Assembly (NCBI RefSeq): GCF_905147365.1
Contig: NC_056409.1
Span: forward strand, 1,245,001-1,309,000
Source: Aricia agestis
Taxonomy: Eukaryota; Arthropoda; Insecta; Lepidoptera; Lycaenidae
Reading direction: 5' to 3'
DNA length: 64,000 nucleotides
Under the pieces are notes generated by a model. The model worked only from the letters and a program-made list of their open reading frames with translations, had not been told where the DNA came from and searched no databases. The position numbers and the translations under genes were made by a program. Below are positions 13,001 through 25,000 of this stretch, one piece after another (within the stretch, counting starts at the first letter, position 1; each line of letters opens with the position of its first letter).

Positions 13001-16000
13001 TTAAAATTGACCTAAAAACGTCCAGTATGTAGTTTATGAAATTGTTGATCTATTGGCGTGTGTTTCAAATAACCATAATTTGTAAATACTATGAAGATAC
13101 TGAATGTATGCTTGAATTTAAATAACTTGGTCGTACTTTGGCTGATATCATGAGTATAAAAAACAAAAATAGGAAATTAATAACTATGAAAGGAACGTTA
13201 TATACTCGTAGGTACTGAAGATTATAATTGCTGTATGTTTATTATTTAAATTTTGTAGCTTTCAAATTATGAGTTAATAAGGCTCTAAAAAGGGTAAATT
13301 ATGGCATCTCCGTAGGGGGAGCGCCTTAAGGCGACGCCTTGATAATTTGGCTGTAGCGATATCGATTTTTCTCAGCAATAACTAAAGCTAAGAAATTAAA
13401 GTTCATTGTCAGTATTCATCATGTCTTTGTCTTTGAATTACCCATAGCATATTGATAATAAAATTGGTCAACTTTTATAACACAGAATAATCAATCAAAA
13501 AGACCTCTTACGTGGGACCTTATACGTGGGAGAGCCATGCTTCGGCACGAATGGGCCGGCTCGACCGGAGAAATACCACGTTCTCACAGAAACCGGCGTG
13601 AAACAGCGCTAGCGCTGTGTTTCGCCGAGTGAGTGAGTTTACCGGAGGCCCAATCCCCTACTTTATTCCCTTCCCTACCCTCCCCTAATTCCTTCCCATC
13701 CCTACCCTACCCTATTACCCTATTCCCTCTTAAAAGGCCGGCAACGCACCTGCAGCTCTTCTGATGCTGCGAGTGGCCATGGGCGACAAAAGTTGCTTAC
13801 CATCAGGTGACCCGTTTGCTCGTTTGCCCCTTATTTCATAAAAAAAAACCTCTGTAAAAAAAGGGATTCCTGTTTTGCCAACAGAGGAAAGTGTTTTAAG
13901 CTTCCAAAATTTATACATAAATTGGTTCAAGCATACACTTTAATTTGCCCATAATATGTAGCTTATATATTAAATGTATTTATGGTTTTTAAATTACGCG
14001 ACAAAAACCATTTTGTCGCTTACGCCCTTTCCATTTTTTACTGTTTCGGGGGTTACTTTAAAAACTCAAGTTGGATGGCTTATAGTAGAGTCAAGTGAAT
14101 AGGAAAGTATAATAAACGGTAAAAAGAAATCAATATTTTGTTTGATAACATTCGTTACAGCGAGAGTAGGCCTGCGATATCTTAATAGGGTGACATTTGA
14201 CCTGGCGCGATATTGTTTGTTACTCGATAAACTGGTCCGAACTAGTGACGTTAAGAGTTGGACGCTCGTCATAGTGTCGTCGAAAATATTTATCGATAAT
14301 TTCGTCAAAAACAGGTCAGGGTTTCGTCAGATGCCCGTCTCTTACTCATTGTGAACTTTGACCTGCTTTTGCGACGTAGGCTCTAAGTACTCATGAGTAC
14401 TTAGGGTGGGTTGCACCAACTTACCTTAACTATAACTGTAACTTTAACTATAACTTTAACTACAATGCAAAATGTTAAATCTTTGGTTAACGTTAGAAAT
14501 GGACGCCATCAAGACGCCATATTTAACCATAACCATAGAGCTCGACAAGGTTTTAAATGCACGTGGCAAAAAAAAGGAACTAACGCTGTCATCATACAAA
14601 AACGCCATTTCTGACAGTTTCCCTTTACCAGCAGCGCCCCCGCCCACGTTCTTATAAGGCCTTGTCGGACCAGCAACGTCTTCTGTCAAATTCTGTGGTC
14701 AAAGTTAAGGTTAAAGTTAAATTAACCTTAACGATAACCATAACTTTGACCACAACTTTAACTTTAACCACGCCTCTGGTGCAACCCAACCTTAGAGCCT
14801 ACGTCGCAAAAGCAGGTTGCAATCCCTTCACGAGACGAGTATGTTATATGTATAACTAAAGGTTGTCTGGCAGAAACTGCTGCTAGCAGTAAGACCGCCT
14901 ATTTGTACATATTTTTCCTTTATTGTGTTTTTTAAGTTTAAATTTAGTTTTAAGTTGTACAAATAAAGTATTTTCTATTCTATTCTATGTAAAAATGGTA
15001 ATTTCGGTAGAGTCAGTATAAGAGTCTAAGGGTTAAATCAGACCGCAACGCGACGCGTAGATGCGTAATTCCTAAAATATGGATTTGACAGATTTCAGTC
15101 AATGTGCGCTGCTGGTAAAGGAGAACTGTCAAAAATGACGTTTTTGTATGATAGAAGCGTTAGTTCCTTTTCTCGCCACGTTCATAAACAGCCTTGTCGA
15201 ACTCTACGCGACGCGTTGCGGTCTGAATTAACCCTTAGACTCTTATACTGACTCTACCGAAATTCGTCCGCGTGGACTTCAGTTTATAGCGCGCGGTGTC
15301 AATAAAATTGGTGTCAAAAGCATTTTAAAACCCTGGTACCCCTTAAATCAAAATACCCAAGACAGCCGTGTAGTGTGCACATAATATGATTTTTTTTTAT
15401 TAAACTTTTTTAATTTTTATACCTTTTGAAGCTTATTTAGCGTTACACAACTTAGCTGCATAATGCATCACACAACTTTAGCTTTGCCCAATACCCATAA
15501 ACTATTTAATATTTATTATTGGTAGACTGTTGTTTCTGATTTCTATGTTGGTACGTGAGTTATTTAGTAACATGTGTTACGTGCTAGGGTTCGAGGATTT
15601 GGAGAGAAAGACCTGGTGACTCTCTTGAAGACTTTATTAACACTGCACTAAACACTAGGTCACAACACTTAGCACTAAGTCCAAACACTAATCACTAGGT
15701 CCAATCACTAAGCACTATCACTGTCCTAGGTCGTAGCCAAGTCGCAGGTTTCACTGGTTCACTCACTATTGATCACTTGTGTTCACTCCGAAATCGCCCC
15801 GAAGATCGCTCAGATCGAACTAACTTTCCGGGCCTGCCTGCGGCTCTTTTTATATGGCGAGACGAATTCCAGAAATTTCCCGATTCACGTAAACAAGTAA
15901 ACAACCGTGGGAAATTTCTAGGAGGCTCGGGCATGTGCCACAATAAAACTGCCGTCCTTGCGATAAGTGCAGTAAGTTGAATTTAATTTAGATCTTATGG

Positions 16001-19000
16001 ACTCAGTCATAAGGTCTAAATTCAAACACGCTAACAAATAAAGGGTAAACACGTAAACAAACATTGGACCTTTTTAGAAGGTTCGAGTATGTACTTGCGC
16101 ACCACGTGTCCGTATACCATGTACCGTAACACTACTCCCCTCTTAGAGATGCTCGTCCCGAGCATCATTGTTACTGCCATGGTAACGCGCCAGACGGTCT
16201 ATGTGTACCACTTTGAATGTCCCTCTTGGTTGCTTTTGAATCCTGTAAGTCACGTCATTCAATCGGGTAACCACTTTGTATGGGCCGTCCCACTTGGTCT
16301 GCAACTTTGGAGATTTGCCTTTTCGGCGAGTTGGGTTATGCAGCCACACCAGTGACCCTTCTTCGAAGCCGCTTGTATTCGATTTCCGATCGTATCTGGT
16401 CTTCATGTTCTCACTTGACTGTAACCCATTTTCCCGAACCATGGCGTGTATATAACGCATCTTTTCCCTTAAATCGCAGACATAATCTGGTACGGCCTTT
16501 GGTTCTTCCGGTGATCCTCCTGTCAAAAGGTCTACTGGTACTCGTAGTTCTCTACCGTAATTGACATACGCCGGGGTAGCTTTTATGCTCTCATGCTCGG
16601 CGGTACGGTACGACAGAAGGAAGAGCGGTATATACTTGTCCCAGTCCTTTTGTTTGTCATCTACCAATTTCGCCAAATGCCTCTCAAGGGTTTGGTTAAA
16701 TCTCTCAACCATTCCATCAGACTGTGGATGGTACGCGGTGGTCCTCGTTTTATGCATTCCCAAAATTCTGCACACTTCCTGGAAGACCTGCGATTCGAAA
16801 TTCCTGCCCTGATCGGAATGGATTTCTAGAGGCACACCAAAGCGAGATATTACTTCTTCGACTAGCTTAGAAGCAACTGTTGTAGCTTCCTGGTTTGGTA
16901 TGGCGAACACTTCGGGCCATTTGGTGAAGTAATCCATGACAACCATGAAATACTTGTTTCCTGATTCCGTTACAGGAAATGGCCCAGCTACGTCAACTGC
17001 TATTCGTTCCCACGGTGCGCCAACGTTATACAAGCGCAGGCTCCCACGGCTCCTTGTCTGTGGTCCCTTCACTGCAGCGCAAGTAGTGCATTTGCGGCAC
17101 CAATCCTGTACATCGTCTCGACAATGCAACCAGTAGAATCGTTCTCGCACTTTCGTTAACGTCCTCTTTACTCCTAGATGACCTCCTGATACGCCATCAT
17201 GCATTTCACGGAGAACATCCGGTACTCTCGTTCTTGGGACAACTATCTGAAGATGGAACTCTCTGCCGTTGGTCTTCTCCCATTTCCGGTAAAGTATTCC
17301 GTTTTGAAGAATCAGACTGTCCCATTGCGCCCAGTACGCCTTAGTGACAGCGCCAGTGGGTGCAACCTCACTCCAGATTGGCTTTACGTCATCCCGTTTC
17401 TTCCATGTGATGATGTGTCGAAGGTCGTCATCTCTTTCTTGAGCCTCTCTCATACCATCATTCTCCCATGGACCCAAAGGACTTGTTTTCGTTAGCTTTA
17501 ATGTTACTTCATTAGATTCCTGCTTAACACAATGTCTGCAGTCTTCTGAACACGGCCTTCGTGAGAGTGCGTCGGCATTCCCATGCGACTTTCCGCTGCG
17601 GTGTTCCGTCTTGAAGTCATACTCCTGGAGTTGTTCTATCCATCGAGCTACTTGGCCTTCTGGGTTCTTGAATTGTAGTAGCCACTTCAAGGCTGCGTGA
17701 TCAGTTCGCAGTAGAAACTGTCTGCCGATGAGATACTTGCTGAAATGTTGTAGCGTCTTTACGACAGCCAAGAGTTCTCTTCTTGTCACACAGTAGTTTC
17801 TCTCTGGCTTAGATAAAGATTTGCTGAAATATGCAATTACAACTTCTCTTTCACCCTGTTTTTGAGATAACACCCCTCCAATGGCCGTGTTGCTTGCGTC
17901 CGTGTCGACTATAAACTGACCTTCAGGTTGTGGATATCCCAGGATTGGTGTTTTACACAGATGTTTCTTTAGTTTCTGAAAAGAATCTTCGGAAGTCTCG
18001 TCCCAAATAAACTGTCGTTTATCTTCTGTCAGCCGATGTAATGGCTTGGCTATCTCTGAGAATCCCTTAACAAAACGCCTGTAGTAGGAGCATAGGCCGA
18101 GAAATGCCCGCACTTCGGTTTTGTTCTTAGGGGTTGGCCAATTTTGGACTGCTTTTAGTTTCTCTGGGTCCGTCTGAATTCCATCACTGGAGATAACATG
18201 GCCGAGATAGTTCACCTTACTCCTGAATAAACGACATTTTTTCGGATTCAACTTTAACTTGGCCCCCTCTATTTTGGCGAAAACTCGTTCTAAGTTTCGC
18301 AAATGGTCCTCGAAGTCGCGGCCAACAATGATGACGTCGTCCAAATAGACTAAGCAAGCCTCTCCAACTAAGCCTGCCAGTACACACTCCATAAGTCGCT
18401 CAAATGTGGCAGGTGCGTTGCACAATCCAAAGGGCATGACGTTAAACTGCCATAGACCTTTACCGGTGGAGAACGCTGTCTTCTCCTTGTCTTTTGGATG
18501 AATTTCCACCTGCCAGTATCCAGATTTCAGGTCCAGGGTCGAGAACCATTTCATGCCACTCAAGGTATCCAGAGTGTCGTCGATTCGAGGTAATGGATAG
18601 CTGTCCTTCTTAGTGACATCATTGAGACGTCTGTAGTCCACACAAAATCTTCTGCTGCCATCTTTCTTCTTCACTAATACAACCGGTGAGCACCACGGAC
18701 TTGCAGACGGTTCAATTATCTTATTCCTTCTCATGTCCTCCAAAAGGCCTTCAACTTCTTTTTCCTTTGCAATGGGTATCCGTCTTGCTCGTTGACGAAT
18801 TGGGTTCTCGCTTCCGGTATCTATCCTGTGCTGAACCATCGACGTTCTTCCAAGGTCGTCTTCCTGACTGGAGAAGATATTCGCGTGGCGTTGTAAAAAC
18901 TTCTTAGCTTTCATGCTCTGCGAATAAGTCAGATTACTCTTGCAGTCATCGAGTAGCTCAGTCACTATTCCATAGTTGCTGGTGTTTGCTGAGTCTGAGC

Positions 19001-22000
19001 CTGTGATCGAATTACACTTTCTCATCCAGACAACTTCCTCGCACTTTCCAATGACGTCACCTTTGTTCAAGCAGATCTCGCGATCACCAAGATTCAAAAC
19101 TCTGACCACAGCGTAACTGCTTCCACTAACAAGGGTTCTTGCCGTCATCAATTTTTGCGCTGATGTCTTGGTAGGTGTGTCTTCGATCAACACACATCTA
19201 TTTAACTTCTTCTTTCCAGCTGGCGGTAGTTTCACCAGCACTCTAGCTTCCGCTCGTCCAGGTATTATGACTTTCTTTACACATTCAACTTTCCCGCAAG
19301 CGCCTCCAAGGATGAAAATTTCTTCTTCGCCACACTTGAACACTCCGTCGGCGACATTAATTCTGCAGTTGTGATTCTTCATGAAATCCAAACCCAAGAT
19401 GCAATCATCCATAATCTCAGCCACGATAACGTCATGAGGGTATGAGGATCCCCCTACATTAATCGTAACTGACATTTCTCCCAGGACGGGTATTGGCTGA
19501 CCGGAGGCAGTAAGGAGCCGACAGTTAATTCTCCTCTTGTGTCTTCTTGCGGCTTTTACCAGATTTGGGTTAACTATCGTTCTAGAGGCTCCTGTATCTA
19601 GAGTCATTTTGCAATCCGTCCTGTTAATAGTCCCCTGAATCACAAGACTGTTCCCGCTGCATGCTTGGGAGATAACAGTTATCGGGGCTTCCTCCGTGTC
19701 AGCCAGCACTCGCCCCTTAGTCCTGGCTTTTATTCGTTTCCCTGATCCCGGGCAGGGAACGAGGCCCCTTGCTTTTGCAGCTCCTCCATTTGTTCCAGAC
19801 GTTCCTCGAGCATTTTCATCCTTGCCATTTGGGTCTCTTTCTGCGGGCAGTTAAGCTGAAGATGGCCCCTCTCGCCGCACTTGTAGCACATGGCTCCAGA
19901 ACTTCTCTTCGTAGGAGCCTTAACCTCCTTGACTTCCTCAGAGACCTCGCGGATCTTATATGTCTGCCGTATGTCACGCCGAACAGCCTCGACCTCTAAA
20001 GCATGCGCCAATGCTTCCTTAAGCGAGGTGTGGTGATGTAGCCTCACTGCAGCTCTGACCTCCAGGTCCCTGATTCCGTCGACAAATGCTTGCACAATAT
20101 TCGTGTCGACCATCTTGGCGTCAGCTCCTGGGTGTGCCTTCTTGACGAGTTTTTCAATTTCCAACGCCCATTGTTGTAGTCCCTCTCCTGAGCGTTGGAC
20201 TCTGTCACGAAGTTGAGCACGGAACACGTGCTCCAGGTGTCGCTCCCCGTATCTGGATTCAAGGGCCTCCATCAGGTCTTTGAACCCATTTCCTGTATGT
20301 GCTTCCAGGACTGACAAGGCTTGCCCTCTGAGCGCGACAGTGAGAGCGGTCAGGCATTGTTCGTCAGTCCATCCGTTGGCAGAAGCAACCGTCTGGAATT
20401 GCTGACGATAAGCGTTCCAAGAAGTAGTACCGTCGTATGGTGGCACTTTAACTCTTGGTCCTTGTACCACTACGGAAGCTCCACTAGACGCCGCGACTCC
20501 TGTGGTTTCCAGGCGCACTACTTTCTTCTGAAGTTCAGTGAGGCCGGTTTTTACATTTTCCACATCCACTCCTAACCCGGTAACGCGTTCGTCCATTGTG
20601 TCGACATCTTTCCGAAGCTTAGTCACCGTGTCACTAACATCCTTTATAGCTCCAAGTGCTTTTTCTTGGAGGGCTTTTTGCTGCTCTTGTGATTCTCGAA
20701 TCGCTCTGATTTCAGCCTTCTGAAATTCTTGCAAAGCGCCGAGCTTGCATTCTTGTGCCTCCATCATTGCCCTTTGAGAATCTTTCAACGCCTGACTTTC
20801 AGCTTTTTGAGACTCCTGCAAAGCCTGAATTAACTCAATTATGCTTTCCAATTGAAGAGCCATTTGAGGGGGCGTAGAAACTACGGGCGTAGCAGGATAG
20901 ATGGAGCTAGTCGACGGGGCCTGAGCAGGCAGGGCCCAGTGGGCGGGGCCAGTGGGCGTGGCCTGAGTGGGCGGGGCCTGGTGGGCGGAGCCAGTGGGCG
21001 TGGCCACGCACAAAGTGGGCGGAGCCTGAGGGGCGTGGCCAGTGGGCGTGTCCCGGTGGGCGGAGCCAGTGGGCGTGGCTTCACCCAAAGTGGGCGGAGC
21101 CTGGTGGATGTGGTCAGTGGGCGGAGCCAGGTGGGCGGGGCCAGTGGGTGGGACCTGTCCCTCAGTGGGCGGAGCATGGTTCCCAGTGGGTGTAGCCTCC
21201 GCAACTCCCCTCTCGGAGTCAATGGCAGCAGCTCGCTGCGCCCTTGTCCTGACACTCCCCTTGAAGTCCTCTCTCGGAGTCAATGGCATCTCCAAATCGC
21301 ACTTCTGACACCAGTTGTTACGTGCTAGGGTTCGAGGATTTGGAGAGAAAGACCTGGTGACTCTCTTGAAGACTTTATTAACACTGCACTAAACACTAGG
21401 TCACAACACTTAGCACTAAGTCCAAACACTAATCACTAGGTCCAATCACTAAGCACTATCACTGTCCTAGGTCGTAGCCAAGTCGCAGGTTTCACTGGTT
21501 CACTCACTATTGATCACTTGTGTTCACTCCGAAATCGCCCCGAAGATCGCTCAGATCGAACTAACTTTCCGGGCCTGCCTGCGGCTCTTTTTATATGGCG
21601 AGACGAATTCCAGAAATTTCCCGATTCACGTAAACAAGTAAACAACCGTGGGAAATTTCTAGGAGGCTCGGGCATGTGCCACAATAAAACTGCCGTCCTT
21701 GCGATAAGTGCAGTAAGTTGAATTTAATTTAGACCTTATGGACTCAGTCATAAGGTCTAAATTCAAACACGCTAACAAATAAAGGGTAAACACGTAAACA
21801 AACATTGGACCTTTTTAGAAGGTTCGAGTATGTACTTGCGCACCACGTGTCTGTATACCATGTACCGTAACACATGTATAACAATCGAAAGAATCGAAAT
21901 ATTAACTCAATATGGTACCACCTCTTATTAGAAATACATATGAGCAAGCGATAGCGCGATCTAGGCGACTCTTGGCGCCATCTGTTCCAGTTTTTGGAAC

Positions 22001-25000
22001 TAACTTAATTTGACCCCCTTACAACCCCTTTCCAGTTAAAAAGTAGCCTATGTGCTTTCTCAGGCTTTAGACTATCTGTGTACAAAATTTCATTACAATC
22101 GGTTCAGTAGTTTTGGCGTGAAAGCGAGACAGACAGACAGACAGAGATACTTTCGCATTTAGTATAGAAGTTCAGATTCTGTGCTAAGTCAGATATTAAT
22201 AGAGTCATGATATTTTTTTACTTGAATTTCGTTTTTTCAACTTGCCGTTTTTGTAAAAGCTTAAAGCATAGAATTGGTGATAGGGTATAATTATTTTAAC
22301 AAAGTCTAAGTAGTCATTATTTAAAAATAGAGTTTTGCTTCATTTAGTAAGAGTCATGCCATTAATTTAGGAGAGTCATCAGATAAAAATAGCTGTGTCT
22401 TCTGGGACCCCTTATTTTCAAGGTTTTTTGTAACTTCCTCAGTTATACCGCCAATTAATTTTTTGCATAATAATATGCAGGTCTTTATTATCGCGTTATT
22501 GAAAAGTTGTATGCCGTTAAAGTTGGCAATTGGCATTGAACTTGATTTTACGGTTCTTATCGTATGTTTTCAGAAGAAATTAATCTCCATTGACCATTTC
22601 ATAATAATAACAATGAGTTTTTAATATTCGCAGGCAAACAGTTATATTATCTATAAAGTTAATAACATGTATTTAAATATTTATCTTAAGGAAAAGAACA
22701 TTGACGTTTTCATCCGACTTCCAAAAAAGAGGAGGTTGTGGTTCATCACAAATGAAAAAATATTCATATTTTTAAATATCTTTTTCTGGTGCAAGTTGTA
22801 GATTGTTTCTTCTGTGTGTGTATGTACTATGTTGTGAAAAGAAGGAATAAAGCTTTCTCCCTTTTTACGTAAAGTAACATTACTACTATACATGTTATTT
22901 CATATTTCATATTTGTCATATAATATTACTTAATATGTATTACCTATCAAATAGCTAATGTAATGCGATATACCTATAACTTATGTATCTTATGCAACAG
23001 TCTTCGGCAGTTACAAATCAGTCTCGACTCTTTGGTGATAAACACAAAACATCAGATTCATTTTATATTAGATTGTTTTGATTAGATTTTATTGGTCCAA
23101 CCGGATTGATCTGGTTTTATACTTTTCTATAAGAAAACATGTTTTTTAAGCCGATAAGAGCGGTGAGGCGGCAGAAAGTGCGGTAGACATAATAATGTTA
23201 TAGTTCTGATACTGCAGGGATCTCAATAGCGCTGTTGCCTGTTAGTGTTGATTTGGGTTGATAAATTAACATAACATTCTTTCATTCATATAATAATCGA
23301 GGAAAAGAAGATAATTAATGTCGTAGTAGATTGGCAATTAACCGAAGCAATTAAGTAAGTACTTAACTTATTAAATATTGTGTGTCGACACATAGAAAAT
23401 ATATTGATTTTATTATTAATATTAAGGTCTATAGGCGTGGGTGCCAGATTTAGTACTGGGAACTACCAAAAGGGATGCGCCACTGCCGGTAGGCAGAAAA
23501 TGAGAACTCAGGGTGTGGTTTCAGGACTTTACTAACGAAGCAAAGTTGTGGATCAGTGGTCCAGTTTGTTACAGTATTTACACTTTACAGTATATACTTA
23601 GTTACTACGATAAAGATTAACACAAACGGAAAGACGATGTCGCTTGCGGTGCGAGCGTCGTGTGTATTGCGCGGGAGACTGAAAGGTACGTACGCGCAGT
23701 CTCACGGCTCGAAATCCACTGAAAACAAAATGGCGGGCGGTGCGTGCCGTCCGTTTTCAAAAAGGGGCGCGGGAGGCGAAAAGGGGAGGTGCCGCGTTTA
23801 CAGCGCATTACACTGGCACCACACTCACACTCGCAGCATATCTAGCTGGCATGCGTCGTCGGGAGGCCCTCTTGGGCAAGACGCGGTTATGTGTCTTAAA
23901 TGTGTGGCGGTATTAGTTCACAAACTTATTTTGAAAAATATAAAAAAGACAATGTAATATGATTAGTACAGACAATAAATTGAAATCAGGCAATTTTGAG
24001 ATAAATAGATATAAACAATTACACAAATAAAGAAACTATAAAATAAAACTATTCAGAATAATATGGAAGAAGCAGAGAGGTTTTACGAAAGAGTCAAAAA
24101 CGGAAAACACTTATACATGTAAAAGATCATATGAAATATGGCCTTCCAACAATATTGTTGTACTTTTGCTGTTCCTTAATAAGGAAGTCTTTAAGATGAC
24201 ATTTGAAGGTGCCTAGAGTTTTGAGAGTCCGTATGGGGGGAGGGATGTTGTTCCAAATTTTTGCAGCTGCATAGACTGATAGAGCTGCCGCGGATGGCCT
24301 CAGTACGATGTGACTTTGTTGACAGTCTCTGCGAACAATGTCTACGGGAGTCGAGCCAGCTTAACTTGTCGTATAAATAGGATGGTTCTTCATATTTTAT
24401 GATACTAAACATAAGACACGCTAAATGATATTTACGCCTAGACTTGATTTTAAGCATTGCGAGTGTTTAAAAATGGGGTCACATGTTCTCTGCTTGGGAT
24501 CGTGTAGCAAAACCGGGCGCAGGCATTTTGAATTCTTTGAATTAATTTATCTGTTCGAGCCAGGAGTCGAGGGCCGTAAACCACGTCAGCGTAGTTTAGT
24601 TTATAGAAAACTAGAGATTCCACCAAATTCTCTCGTAATTCTTCTGAGATGTAAGGCCTGATTTTATATAAAATTCTTAAACGATAGAAGCAATTCTGGA
24701 CAGATTCGGCTATATGCTTTTCGTACCTAAGGTGACTGTCCATGAGAAGTCCTAGATTTCGGGCTTCCTGTACTCTATCGATTTGCTGCCCAAGAACCGT
24801 TATACCTAGCGAAGTTGGTAAGTTTTTTAATTGTTGCTGGCTGCCCGTTGCTAAGTATTTCGTTTTAGAAGGATTTAATATTAAATTATTTTTTTTGCTA
24901 ATGCAATGTACTATATCCGCACAATATATGCTAAAAAGATCCTGACCCAAAAGCGACCCTTGCGGTACTCCCGCCTCAACTTGCTCTAAAGTAGAGCAGC

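Larger units (their letters stand above)
15575..21872 (-). mobile_element. Full-length Ty3/gypsy LTR retrotransposon
   Basis: The element has, in transcript order (- strand), a 5' LTR (21316-21872), primer binding site, gag, pol (protease, reverse transcriptase, RNase H, integrase), polypurine tract and 3' LTR (15575-16131). It is flanked by CATG at 15571-15574 and 21873-21876, a 4-bp target-site duplication. Both LTRs are 557 bp, begin TGTTAC and end GTAACA on the + strand. gag and pol are each open and are joined by a -1 frameshift signal. There is no envelope frame: pol stops 11 bases before the 3' LTR. The two LTRs differ at two positions by eye, so insertion was recent. It lies in TDO intron 3 in the same sense as TDO. 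Gene order PR-RT-RH-IN fixes the superfamily; the exact clade is not determined. Confidence 0.96.

Noticed and set aside
20852..21328. 158-codon + strand frame rich in GRG, and the - strand frame at 20881-21255
   Set aside because: Both are shadows of the GC-rich repeat in gag.
23556..23957. 133-codon + strand frame in TDO intron 3
   Set aside because: No motif, mixed composition, no splice context that I can defend; noted as a GC-rich patch.
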